Positions 43,529 through 51,642 of a DNA stretch of 64,000 nt are shown here, one piece after another. The DNA comes from a virus. The stretch spans positions 21,635 through 85,634 of IMG/VR virus record IMGVR_UViG_3300025102_000015; one strand, written 5' to 3'. Under the pieces are notes generated by a model. The model searched no databases and was not told the origin of the DNA. It saw only the letters and a program-made list of their open reading frames with translations. The translations under genes and the position numbers were made by a program. The stretch's first letter is position 1, and each line of letters starts with the position of its first letter.

Positions 43529-43864
43529 TTATTTATTCAGAAAATCATTCTTATTCCTCTGCTGTACTCCGGATTTTAATAGCTTACTTACAACAACTTC
43601 AATTGAATCGGTTTTCAAACTAAAGTTATTGTTGAATATTTGATTACCGTCATTAAAGTTAAACAGATATTCTCCTTTAAATGGTGTATTTTCAAAACAC
43701 GTAACATAGACAGAAGTTCCACCTGGATCAATTAAAACAGTCCACTTACGAGGATCAGTTTCACTATACTTATCAAATATTCGTAACGTTACAAAATCGT
43801 TATCTTTTAATCTTTTAATAAAATAACCTGCGGTTTTAAGCTTGTTCTTCTTCTGTGTATCCAT
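43529..43864 (-). CDS. Hypothetical protein next to sliding clamp
   Basis: 111 residues. Beta-rich (F-V-T-L-R-I-F-D-K-Y ... W-T-V-L-I-D-P-G-G-T-S-V-Y-V-T-C-F) with a basic start and end. No family recognised. It begins 2 nt after the clamp stop and is likely cotranscribed with it. Confidence 0.55.
   Translation of the reverse strand: MDTQKKNKLKTAGYFIKRLKDNDFVTLRIFDKYSETDPRKWTVLIDPGGTSVYVTCFENTPFKGEYLFNFNDGNQIFNNNFSLKTDSIEVVVSKLLKSGVQQRNKNDFLNK
43530..43535 (-). promoter_or_regulatory. Late promoter core (TAAATA), minus strand
   Basis: AATAAATA ends 5 nt before the ATG at 43524 and lies inside the 3' end of the upstream gene. Confidence 0.6.
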
Positions 43865-43866
43865 TA

Positions 43867-44592
43867 TTATTGAGTTAAGGCTGATATAATATATTTTAAT
43901 TTAATATCTTTATCTTCAATATCAAATACAACAACACCATATTCAGTATTTACTTTAACATTAAATTCTTCATTTATAATTGAAAGTAATCTAATATTAT
44001 CTAAGTTTACCGGTACAGGTTTTAACTCAATATTCGTCTTACCTAAGCTTAAGGTAAAATTATCGGTATTATGTCGTGCACGGTCAGTAAGCTCTGCCAT
44101 TAAGTTATCACCTTCAGTATAAAAATATATTTTATTAGTCTCAGATGCAAAAGTACTGCCTTTAAATAACCGCTGCAGTGTATTTTTATTGAGCTTAAAC
44201 TCAACATCAAATTTAAAGGAATTAATTTTTTCTAAATTAATATTAGGTCTAGTTATAAACCCTTCTTCAAATAAATGATACTTAAACTTAACACTATCAC
44301 CTTTATACTCGAGATTATTCGAATTAATATCTAAAGCTATATCAGTATCTTCTACGGTATCTAGAACATTACGCAGCTTTTTAACATCCGGAATATTTAG
44401 TGAGCTGTTAAAACCAATCTCTGTTTTATATTCAGAGCACAATATTAAAGTACTATCAATACTTGATACTAAACTAGTTATTTTATTTTCTTGTAAATCA
44501 AGAATAACACCACTATCATTTATTTTTGAAATAGCGTCTAATAACTTTAAAAATTCAGCTTTGTTTGCGACCTTTAATTGTCTTTTTTCCAT
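43867..44592 (-). CDS. gp45: DNA polymerase sliding clamp (gp45)
   Basis: Processivity clamp of the phage polymerase and, in T4, the mobile enhancer of late transcription together with gp55 and gp33. 241 residues (T4: 228). The clamp pattern is visible: an N-terminal helix F-L-K-L-L-D-A-I-S-K-I, two repeats of alternating strands, and the F-I-T-R-P linker region. Its start lies inside the upstream Gln-rich gene (38-nt overlap). With gp55 also in this window the core of T4-type late transcription is present. Confidence 0.85.
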   Translation of the reverse strand: MEKRQLKVANKAEFLKLLDAISKINDSGVILDLQENKITSLVSSIDSTLILCSEYKTEIGFNSSLNIPDVKKLRNVLDTVEDTDIALDINSNNLEYKGDSVKFKYHLFEEGFITRPNINLEKINSFKFDVEFKLNKNTLQRLFKGSTFASETNKIYFYTEGDNLMAELTDRARHNTDNFTLSLGKTNIELKPVPVNLDNIRLLSIINEEFNVKVNTEYGVVVFDIEDKDIKLKYIISALTQ

Positions 44593-45043
44593 TATCTAAT
44601 TTTAAGCTAATTTCTTTTAATAGCAAATTTTGCTCTTTTAAGAGATCAAGCAACTTATCTGTGGTAGAAGGTTCGGATAAGTTAAACTCCATTTGATCTG
44701 GATTCTCAACTGGTATGGTATTAGGAATTTGTACTGGTACTGGAGCTTGCTGTAATTCAGCTGCAGCTTGCTCAGGCGTAACTTGTTGCACCTGTGGTGC
44801 TGGTTGCACCGGTTGGTCTGGTTGAGGTGCAGCTTGTGGTTGCTGCTGATATTGCGGGTGTTGTTGTACAGTAGGCATATGAGCAGTTTGTTCGAATACG
44901 GCTTTCATTTCTTGTGACTTAGGTTTTAAGTTAGTGGCACTTCCAACAATATTTTGATCTTGTTGGTGTAATTGACCGTATGTCTGGCCCATAAACTGCA
45001 TCACTACAGCCTTTTCTTCTGGTGTCATTCCTTGTGTACTCAT
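44555..45043 (-). CDS. Gln/Pro-rich hypothetical protein between SSB and clamp
   Basis: 162 residues. N-terminal helical part, then a disordered Q/P-rich middle (about 60-120), then Q-M-E-F-N-L near residue 118, resembling a clamp-binding peptide, then a Leu-rich helix (K-L-L-D-L-L-K-E-Q-N-L-L-L-K-E-I-S) and a basic tail. Preceded by AAAGGA 8 nt before the ATG, one of the very few Shine-Dalgarno-like sequences in the window. Lies between gp32 and gp45 and overlaps gp45 by 38 nt; it may help loading or late transcription (inference). Confidence 0.55.
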   Translation of the reverse strand: MSTQGMTPEEKAVVMQFMGQTYGQLHQQDQNIVGSATNLKPKSQEMKAVFEQTAHMPTVQQHPQYQQQPQAAPQPDQPVQPAPQVQQVTPEQAAAELQQAPVPVQIPNTIPVENPDQMEFNLSEPSTTDKLLDLLKEQNLLLKEISLKLDNGKKTIKGRKQS

Positions 45044-45044
45044 A

Positions 45045-45878
45045 TTAAAGATCCTTTAACAAATCATCAATATCCTCTTCTACACTATCATTAGTAGCAG
45101 CTACCGGTTCCGGTTCTGCTGGTGTAGTATTAGTAGGTTCAGGGGCTGAAGTAGCAGGTACTTCTTCTTCTGTCTTACAATAATAATGCTCGTTAAGCAT
45201 CTCTTTAAGTTCATCGTAAGACTTTTGAGTAAACACTTCAGTAAGATCAAATGCACTCTCGTAGATTTCTTTCTGCTTATCATCCGATACATCAATCTTA
45301 CCTGCAGTAGTAAATCTTGATGATACATACGTCGGAAAGTCGCCTTGTTGCTCAACTTTAATCTTAAAGTTTACACCTTCACTACCTAGATCAAAGATAC
45401 GAGGACCAAACTCTTCAGCATCTTCACCTTCAATAGCTTCAGTAATAATTTTTTGAAGCTGCTTACCGTATCGAAGAATTTTTACTTTACCGTTATTATC
45501 CGGATTAGCAGGATCATCGATAACATATACGTTAACAAGCCACTTTTCCAAACGACGAATAGCTTGCATCTTTTCTTTCTCTTCTTCACTACCTGTTCTA
45601 AGAACCTTAAACCTCTCCTCAGCAATCGGATCTCTTTCACCGAAGGTTTGAGGGCTAAGCGTTTGAACATATTGTCCGGTTGCGAAAGAATTCCATCCAT
45701 GATTGTAATAATGGAAAAAAGTCTTACTAGGATCTTTTGCATAAGGCAAAAGTCTTACCGTATAAGTATTACCTACTTTAGTAGGCATAATCTCGTTAAA
45801 TGTAGCTGAACCCTTACTATCGGAGCTAGCTAACGCGTCTTTGATTGATTGAAACATTGAAGTATTAAAAGTACTCAT
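45045..45878 (-). CDS. gp32: Single-stranded DNA binding protein (gp32-like)
   Basis: Coats ssDNA in replication and recombination. 277 residues (T4: 301). The core has the gp32 pattern (T-Y-T-V-R-L-L-P-Y near 38-46, F-F-H-Y-Y-N-H-G-W-N-S-F near 54-65, F-G-E-R-D-P-I). The C-terminus is acidic and disordered, ending D-D-L-L-K-D-L, like the protein-interaction tail of T4 gp32. The His/Cys zinc site of T4 gp32 is absent: no Cys before about residue 230. A strong sigma70-like promoter lies immediately upstream, fitting high early expression. Confidence 0.85.
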   Translation of the reverse strand: MSTFNTSMFQSIKDALASSDSKGSATFNEIMPTKVGNTYTVRLLPYAKDPSKTFFHYYNHGWNSFATGQYVQTLSPQTFGERDPIAEERFKVLRTGSEEEKEKMQAIRRLEKWLVNVYVIDDPANPDNNGKVKILRYGKQLQKIITEAIEGEDAEEFGPRIFDLGSEGVNFKIKVEQQGDFPTYVSSRFTTAGKIDVSDDKQKEIYESAFDLTEVFTQKSYDELKEMLNEHYYCKTEEEVPATSAPEPTNTTPAEPEPVAATNDSVEEDIDDLLKDL

Positions 45879-45884
45879 GCAATA

Positions 45885-45912
45885 ATTATAAGATCTAAAG
45901 AAAAGATATCAA
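45885..45912 (-). promoter_or_regulatory. Sigma70-like promoter of gp32
   Basis: On the minus strand TTGATA (45912-45907), 16-nt spacer, TATAAT (45890-45885), then 6 nt to the ATG at 45878. A consensus -10 so close to the ATG implies a leaderless or nearly leaderless mRNA. Confidence 0.65.
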
Positions 45913-45919
45913 CAGCTTT

Positions 45920-46219
45920 TTACAACTGTATATTCGAATTTGAATTAAGGAACTTAGTAATGTATTTAGACTTTGTTATTGCGGGTTCGAAGTCTATAAA
46001 CAATTTTACTATATCGTAGTTTGTTTCAATTGTTAAAAGTTCCTTTAAAATGTTTCTCAATCTTTCCTCTTGTAATACTAGTATAAAGATATTTTGTAGA
46101 GATAGTTTTTTACCTTTTAGCATTGAGCAAAACGTACAAAAGCAAAGAAGGAGATGCTCTGTCTCGTCTTTAATTAACGTTTTTGAGGGATTTGGGGATA
46201 TATTTGATGTTGTTAGCAC
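45920..46219 (-). CDS. Hypothetical protein
   Basis: 99 residues starting with GTG, overlapping the end of the DHH gene by 7 nt. Helical, with a Cys-rich stretch near 25-32 (L-L-C-F-C-T-F-C). No family recognised. The tight overlap supports translation coupled to the upstream gene. Confidence 0.45.
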   Translation of the reverse strand: MLTTSNISPNPSKTLIKDETEHLLLCFCTFCSMLKGKKLSLQNIFILVLQEERLRNILKELLTIETNYDIVKLFIDFEPAITKSKYITKFLNSNSNIQL

Positions 46220-47088
46220 GGTACAAATGTTTTGGTTAAGTTTGCAAATTGTTCAGTTAATTTACCACCCGCTGATGATGCATGTCCTCCACCCTCACAT
46301 ATTTTTTTAGCTAATATACTTACATCAACGTCACTTTCTTTCGAGCGTCTAAATGAAACTGTTTTAGCTTGAGTATTAACTATTATGCTGATATCTGTAC
46401 TATATTTTTTAATTAAAAAATGCGCTAGCTCATTAATTGCATAATTTGCAAAAGTAGCTACTACACTATAGTCTTTTATCATCCCTGTAAATACTTGCCC
46501 ACTATCTATCTGGTCTTTAAATTTTTTAAAATATAACTTTATAGCATTCTTTTCATGAATTGTAAATTCTCTATAACCATCTATAAACGCTTCTATAAAT
46601 TTTTCAGTTTTAGGGGAATTTAAATTATAATAGACAGCATTTAGTTTTAATGATTCTTTATGTGTTGTGTTATACCAGTCGTAAGTACTGATATATTCTA
46701 ACAGTAGCTTTTGTTTATCGGTTAAATGCTGTAAGTGTTTATTAAATTTATCTAACATTAAGTTAACGCAGGAATAATAACTATCATCTATTATAATTTT
46801 TGCTTCTTTATAAAGATGTTTATGCTTAATGTGACCTCTATGTGTATCAATAACAACAACATTATGGTGATCAGCTAACTTAATTTGTTCTGGCGTTAAG
46901 TCTAAGTCAACAACAAAGACTTTATCATAATGATCTAATGATTGTTCTGCTCCTTTAAATTTACCGGTAAAAGTATACTCAGAAACGTCATTAATGCTAA
47001 ATGTTTTAGCATCTTTATATAACCACTTTAATACAAGAGTAGCACCTGCTCCATGTAAGTCGGTATCTGTCCATACTTGTATATTCAC
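46213..47088 (-). CDS. DHH/DHHA1-family phosphoesterase
   Basis: 291 residues, GTG start. Members hydrolyse phosphodiester bonds in ssDNA (RecJ), short RNAs (NrnA) or cyclic dinucleotides (GdpP/DhhP types). Motif I is T-D-T-D-L-H-G-A-G-A at 7-16, motif II V-V-D-L-D at 59-63, motif III A-D-H-H at 72-75, and the C-terminal DHHA1 motif G-G-G-H-A-S-S-A-G-G at 266-275. All metal ligands look intact, so it should be active. Located between gp41 and gp32; a role in degrading short RNA/DNA fragments or nucleotide signals is possible. Preceded by both a GGAACT box and a TAAATA core. Confidence 0.8.
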   Translation of the reverse strand: MNIQVWTDTDLHGAGATLVLKWLYKDAKTFSINDVSEYTFTGKFKGAEQSLDHYDKVFVVDLDLTPEQIKLADHHNVVVIDTHRGHIKHKHLYKEAKIIIDDSYYSCVNLMLDKFNKHLQHLTDKQKLLLEYISTYDWYNTTHKESLKLNAVYYNLNSPKTEKFIEAFIDGYREFTIHEKNAIKLYFKKFKDQIDSGQVFTGMIKDYSVVATFANYAINELAHFLIKKYSTDISIIVNTQAKTVSFRRSKESDVDVSILAKKICEGGGHASSAGGKLTEQFANLTKTFVPC

Positions 47089-47094
47089 TTCTAG

Positions 47095-47111
47095 TATTTA
47101 CTAAAAGTTCC
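47095..47111 (-). promoter_or_regulatory. Combined TAAATA core and GGAACT box
   Basis: Minus strand: GGAACT (47111-47106), then AGTAAATA with the core at 47100-47095, ending 6 nt before the GTG at 47088. One of two places where both motifs occur together. Confidence 0.45.
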
Positions 47112-48419
47112 TTATTGTGCAAGCCCAGCTAACACGTTAAGGGTATCATCCATTTCCTCACCTACCTCCACATCATCAGCTTGCTCAATTGTTAATGTAG
47201 AATAATCAATTCTCATAGCCTGAGTATTACCTCTTGGACCGTATCGATTTTTCATCATACCTAAACGTATAACCCCTATACCTCTATCTTCTTCATTCTG
47301 AAAGATAGAAATAATAGCATCAGCAGTAGCAGCAAGACCAATAGATTCAGAAATAGTCGCTAAGTCAGGGTTATCTGTATCGAACCCTGCTCTATTCAAT
47401 TGAGTAGCTGAAATAATAGGACAATTAAACAAGTAGCTCATAGCACGTACTTGCTCAGTTACATGCTTGATACGTTCATATGAATTATTACCCACAGTAG
47501 AGTGCATTAGGTTAAGGTAGTCTAATACAATAGCATCTAACTTAATACCTTGCTCTTCAAACTTTTTAACAAACGCTTTAAGTTGATTTGCGGTAATAGT
47601 TGCAGGCGGAAACTCCTTAATAAAAATTTTACCACCGTGCTGATTCATCCCATGTTTAATACTTGCAGAGTTTTGAGCTAGCTCCTTCATTGGAATCTTA
47701 GTAACATTACTACAAATACGTCTAGCATACAATAGCTCAGACATTTCTAAAGTAACCAATAGAACGTTTTTACCTTCTTCAGCTATATTACTAGCAATAT
47801 TACCAAGAAAGATAGATTTACCAATATTAGTTTCACCAGCAAAGACATACAAGGCTTTACCTGCTTCTAAAAAGCCACCACCTAAGCAATTGTCTAACCA
47901 TTCCCATTTACTAGGAACATATCTTTCAACAGAGTTAAGATCATCAATAAGCTTATCAACATCGCCGTAAAAGTCTAAACCAAGATCAGTTACAAGATTA
48001 ATATTACAAGACTTTTCAAACTTATCTAGTACTACGGATGTATCTACTTTACCACTCGATACATCTTCTGCAACATTAAGCATTGTATGATAGACAGCCT
48101 TTTCTTTAAGGAACTGCTCGGTATTATCATACAACTCGTCTTTATCTAAAGTATTATCAATATCAGAAAACGACTTAACAAGTTCCTTAAATGACTCTTT
48201 TTGTTCGTCAGAAACAAGATAAGATTTTATTTCAGTAGCAGTAGGAAGTTTATTCCTCTTTTCAGAAAAGTCTTTGATAATATCAAAGATACTAGCAATC
48301 GATTTATTTTTAAAGTATTCAGGCTTTACAAAATCAGCAATAGAAGCCAGGTAACCACTATCAGTAAGAGACTTATAAATAAGAATATTTTCGAAATAAT
48401 CTAAGTCTAATTTACTCAC
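47112..48419 (-). CDS. gp41: Replicative DNA helicase (gp41, DnaB-like)
   Basis: Hexameric 5'-3' helicase of the phage fork. 435 residues (T4: 475). RecA-like core with Walker A G-E-T-N-I-G-K-S at 195-202, V-T-L-E-M-S shortly after, Walker B A-I-V-L-D-Y-L-N-L near 295-303 and Q-L-N-R-A motif (S-A-T-Q-L-N-R) further on. GTG start. Next to the DHH gene and about 5 kb from the primase, its partner. Confidence 0.9.
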   Translation of the reverse strand: MSKLDLDYFENILIYKSLTDSGYLASIADFVKPEYFKNKSIASIFDIIKDFSEKRNKLPTATEIKSYLVSDEQKESFKELVKSFSDIDNTLDKDELYDNTEQFLKEKAVYHTMLNVAEDVSSGKVDTSVVLDKFEKSCNINLVTDLGLDFYGDVDKLIDDLNSVERYVPSKWEWLDNCLGGGFLEAGKALYVFAGETNIGKSIFLGNIASNIAEEGKNVLLVTLEMSELLYARRICSNVTKIPMKELAQNSASIKHGMNQHGGKIFIKEFPPATITANQLKAFVKKFEEQGIKLDAIVLDYLNLMHSTVGNNSYERIKHVTEQVRAMSYLFNCPIISATQLNRAGFDTDNPDLATISESIGLAATADAIISIFQNEEDRGIGVIRLGMMKNRYGPRGNTQAMRIDYSTLTIEQADDVEVGEEMDDTLNVLAGLAQ

Positions 48420-48438
48420 AATTTAATGGTATAATAGT

Positions 48439-49098
48439 TTATTGAGTTTTCCACTTCTCGAGAAACCAGTCTTCACCTTTTTGAAACTCTTCAGTAAACT
48501 CTGTAAGACCGGGGGATTTATGCGTTACGATAAAATCACCAACACCGACTCTAAATCCAGCTTTATGACATTGCATAGAATAATCTAAATCATAAAAATG
48601 CCACTTAGATGGACACGTTTCATCAAAACGTATTTTTTCAAATACCTTTCTTTTTATAACTAAAAAGACTCCGTCAATAAGAATAGCTCTATTAGGATAA
48701 AATCCAAAACCGCCCATGTGTTTTTGGCCTTCTGTACCATGAGCAACTGCACCTAATAAATTTCCACCTTCGAATCCTCCTCCGAGTAAATGCCATAACA
48801 CTGGTTTTTTAAGAGTTACTTTATTACAGCCAGCTACACCTACTATATCAAATTTTTCAAAGTTTCTCTCTATTCTTTTTTCTGAAAAAGCTTCTAAGAT
48901 TACATCATCGTGAACTAAGACTAAATTTTCAACTCTCTCCTTGATTGCAAAATCGATTGCTTTGTTATATGTTTTTTGTAACGATTCTTTATTATACTCT
49001 TTCATGAAGATATCAATTCCTTCATCTTTACAAGTATTATAAAGCATTGAATCTTCCTTCTTACCTGCTGTTGCAGAAAATATAAATGTTTTACTCAT
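48439..49098 (-). CDS. Glycosyltransferase (GT-A, family 2-like)
   Basis: 219 residues. Rossmann-like start (F-I-F-S-A-T-A-G-K-K-E-D-S), acidic motif V-L-V-H-D-D-V-I-L near 71-79 in the DxD position, later D-L-D-Y-S-M-Q-C-H-K-A-G-F-R near 181-194, all typical of single-domain GT2 enzymes. Overlaps the amidotransferase gene upstream in ATGA, so the two are one transcription and translation unit. Substrate unknown: sugar on DNA, virion or host surface. Confidence 0.7.
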   Translation of the reverse strand: MSKTFIFSATAGKKEDSMLYNTCKDEGIDIFMKEYNKESLQKTYNKAIDFAIKERVENLVLVHDDVILEAFSEKRIERNFEKFDIVGVAGCNKVTLKKPVLWHLLGGGFEGGNLLGAVAHGTEGQKHMGGFGFYPNRAILIDGVFLVIKRKVFEKIRFDETCPSKWHFYDLDYSMQCHKAGFRVGVGDFIVTHKSPGLTEFTEEFQKGEDWFLEKWKTQ

Positions 49099-49757
49099 AC
49101 AAATGCAAATGGGGATTTAACTTCAAAAGTACCGGCTTTATTCCAACGTTTTGTTTTTTTATTTAATTTCATTATAACACCTTCCGGTAAAACTTTATAA
49201 CCAGCACCAGGCATTGTAGTATAGTTACCTCTATTATTGTAATGTAATATAGATCCTACCCTAGCAATAAACACTTCATTCGTTTCACAATTAACAATAC
49301 TCAAAGCAAATGAACCCTCGAGCATTGATAATACTTGCTTTATAGTATTAATAGATGTTTTATTAACTTGAGAGTGTTTCTCAAGCAACTCAACTATAAC
49401 AGCTGTATCGACAGGATTTTCTAGAAACTCTACATGATTTTTTCTTAGCTTCTTTTCATTTGTCAAAACACCATTATGACTCACTAACCAATTCATAGTC
49501 TCAAACGGATGAGATGTATTATAGTTCCAAGTTCTTTTAACTGAAGTTGGAGCTTGTACATGACCTAAAAGATATTCTATGTCTTTTTTACCAGCGTAGT
49601 TAAATTTATCAAAATCTATATCACCTTCATATTTAGCAATAAATTGATCATCATCTGATAGACATACAACACTGCTAGCAAAAGTACCACGATCCTTATT
49701 TGCGTCATATAAGACTTCTAACATATTCCTATCGAATGATCCAAAAATTGCACACAT
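49095..49757 (-). CDS. Stand-alone class II glutamine amidotransferase
   Basis: 220 residues. Ntn-type GATase: Met-Cys start with nucleophile Cys2, R-G at 23-24, G-H-V-Q-A-P-T at 65-71, S-H-N-G at 93-96 with the oxyanion Asn95, and Asp117. These are the residues that take NH3 from glutamine in PurF, GlmS, AsnB and Gat-QueC. No synthetase or isomerase domain is attached, so ammonia must be passed to a separate partner. Candidates nearby are the coupled glycosyltransferase and the QueC-like protein about 2 kb away; in Gat-QueC proteins of archaea and some phages such a domain is fused to QueC. Confidence 0.8.
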   Translation of the reverse strand: MCAIFGSFDRNMLEVLYDANKDRGTFASSVVCLSDDDQFIAKYEGDIDFDKFNYAGKKDIEYLLGHVQAPTSVKRTWNYNTSHPFETMNWLVSHNGVLTNEKKLRKNHVEFLENPVDTAVIVELLEKHSQVNKTSINTIKQVLSMLEGSFALSIVNCETNEVFIARVGSILHYNNRGNYTTMPGAGYKVLPEGVIMKLNKKTKRWNKAGTFEVKSPFAFV

Positions 49758-49786
49758 AATTTATGTTAATATATTCTATGCAATAA

Positions 49787-50239
49787 TCAATCTTCCCAAT
49801 CGAACTTAAATCCTGGCTCCCACATATGTGAATTATCAACATATTTACTCATAGTACCTTCAGGTCCCTCAGCTCTAACTCTTTCGCAAATTTTTCTCAT
49901 TCGTAATGAATGCGCACTTGGTTCAGCGATAGATTGTCTATGCTCCTTAGGTATCCTCCAAAACAAATCAATATTACCATATCTCTTGTCTTTGGCTAGA
50001 CTATAATCCGGGTAATCGACACCATCAATAGTAAACCATTTTTTCTTTTTCTTTTTAGTTTTTTCGATTCCTAGATTCTTAAGTGTCTTTCTACCTAGAC
50101 CCTTTACCTTAAACAGATCGTCATTGTTTCTAAAAGGCCTAAAGCCTAAAACACGTTTAGCTGTGGTCCTCCCTACACCAGGTAGTTTACACAGTTCTTT
50201 TTCAGTCATTTTATTAAAATCCTTATAATTTAGCTTCAT
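49787..50239 (-). CDS. Helix-hairpin-helix DNA-binding protein
   Basis: 150 residues. Two HhH units in the first 65 residues: E-L-C-K-L-P-G-V-G-R-T-T-A-K-R-V-L, then L-F-K-V-K-G-L-G-R-K-T-L-K-N-L, followed by a stretch of lysines (K-K-K-K-K-K) and a 75-residue C-terminal part without recognised motif. Likely binds DNA backbone non-specifically. Its promoter region is shared head-to-head with the late gene at 50257. Preceded by a GGAACT box and a TATAAT, so probably non-late. Confidence 0.7.
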   Translation of the reverse strand: MKLNYKDFNKMTEKELCKLPGVGRTTAKRVLGFRPFRNNDDLFKVKGLGRKTLKNLGIEKTKKKKKKWFTIDGVDYPDYSLAKDKRYGNIDLFWRIPKEHRQSIAEPSAHSLRMRKICERVRAEGPEGTMSKYVDNSHMWEPGFKFDWED

Positions 50240-50244
50240 GGGTA

Positions 50245-50250
50245 TAAATA
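50245..50250 (+). promoter_or_regulatory. Late promoter core (full TATAAATA at 50243-50250)
   Basis: The perfect T4 late octamer, ending 6 nt before the ATG at 50257. Confidence 0.7.
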
Positions 50251-50251
50251 T

Positions 50252-50265
50252 ATTATATGAGTTCC
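50252..50265 (-). promoter_or_regulatory. GGAACT box with TATAAT before the HhH gene
   Basis: Minus strand GGAACT (50265-50260), 2 nt, TATAAT (50257-50252), 12 nt before the ATG at 50239. The box lies within the first codons of the divergent late gene, so the two transcripts overlap. Confidence 0.4.
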
Positions 50266-51642
50266 TTCGATTTTACCGATAATTTTAGCGGCTTTAATGA
50301 TTTATTCAACAGGGCAGAGTTCCTTACGGAAGCTAAAAAGTCACCTTACGCTAAATACCACCCTTCTTTTGGTGGTGTTACTAAAGATCTAAGATCTGCT
50401 GGGTTCAGTTCTGCTCCGTTGGATACAATTAACTTTATTAGAACAGCACTGTATAACTTAGAGCTTATAAGCGATGACGAGTTAGCTGCTGCTAAGAGAG
50501 GAGCTGGGTTTGCTGCCAAAAAGCAAAATCTTCTAGCTTTATTGGATGCAAAAGAGGATGTTATCGAACAAAATAAAGACGCAATTGCTAAAGAAGTTGA
50601 AGATAATCTCGCTCGTTATATTAACAGAGCAACAACTGATAGAGGTAGAGAAGAAAAATATGCAGCACAAAAAGCTGCTTTGGAATTAGCTAAAGACATT
50701 AAAGCAGGTGAAGATATGGGTGATGCTGTTGAAGGCGCTGTAGGTCAAATGGATGCTGCAGAATCTGAGTTAGCTCAAAGTTTGGAAATGTCAAAAAAAG
50801 ATCCAACAACATTTATTGAGATTAAAATTAGAGATGCTGAGCGTGTTGAAGATGTTGGTAATATTGTCTCTAAGTATGCTAATGAAGATGGGTTAGATAT
50901 TAGTGGTAATACAGTTCAGTTTTCAGTTGACCCAGATACTCCATTAGCTAATGCTGTTACAGCACACGGTATTGATAAAATTGAAGCAGCGTTAAAGAGA
51001 GACGTTGATAAGATTAGTGATAGTGTAGTTGTTGTTATGTCACCAGATGAAGATTACGAGGAGATGGGATATGGTTTTGATAGTCCGGAAGAGCCTGATG
51101 AGTATTCAATGGGTGAAGAAGGTGGTGGAATTACTGAAGTAGAAGATGCAGAAGATCTTAGCGCTAAGAAAGCTAGAGCAGGAAAAGATATCGGTAAACC
51201 AGGAAAGAATTTCTCTAAAATAGCAAAAAGCGCTGGTAAAAAGTATGGCTCAAAAGCAGCTGGAGAAAGAGTAGCTGGTGCTGTATTAGCTAAGATGAGA
51301 GGTAATTACGAGGGTGCCGAGGACCTTGATCACTTCTTAACTAAAGAGCAGCCAGAGGATTATGTTCCATCAACTGATTATGAAGACGTGTTAGATGATC
51401 TTGTTAACAAGGATAAAGAAAAGCATGCTATGAAGAAGCTTAGCAATGAAGATGAAGAAGATGCTATAGTAATGCAACCAATGCTTGAGTCACATAAGAC
51501 AGATACATCTGCATATCTTACAGAGCAATCAGCTTCAGATAAACGTAATAAGAAAACGGAGATTGAACCTCAATCCTTTAAGGAAAAATACAAGCCAAAA
51601 ACATCTTGGCAGTTAGAAGAGCTTAGACGCTACGGTCTCTAA
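50257..51642 (+). CDS. Acidic virion or prohead-associated protein, unknown
   Basis: 461 residues, late promoter 6 nt before the ATG. Helical and acidic; a basic segment at about 312-350 (K-F/A-K-I-A-K-S-A-G-K-K-Y-G-S-K-A-A-G-E-R-V-A-G-A-V-L-A-K type, broken here by N-F-S) resembles short capsid/prohead modules seen in phage structural proteins. The C-terminal 100 residues are charged and disordered. No clear family. It is a lone late plus-strand gene within the early minus-strand block and converges on queC with a 4-nt overlap. Confidence 0.5.
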   Translation: MSSFDFTDNFSGFNDLFNRAEFLTEAKKSPYAKYHPSFGGVTKDLRSAGFSSAPLDTINFIRTALYNLELISDDELAAAKRGAGFAAKKQNLLALLDAKEDVIEQNKDAIAKEVEDNLARYINRATTDRGREEKYAAQKAALELAKDIKAGEDMGDAVEGAVGQMDAAESELAQSLEMSKKDPTTFIEIKIRDAERVEDVGNIVSKYANEDGLDISGNTVQFSVDPDTPLANAVTAHGIDKIEAALKRDVDKISDSVVVVMSPDEDYEEMGYGFDSPEEPDEYSMGEEGGGITEVEDAEDLSAKKARAGKDIGKPGKNFSKIAKSAGKKYGSKAAGERVAGAVLAKMRGNYEGAEDLDHFLTKEQPEDYVPSTDYEDVLDDLVNKDKEKHAMKKLSNEDEEDAIVMQPMLESHKTDTSAYLTEQSASDKRNKKTEIEPQSFKEKYKPKTSWQLEELRRYGL

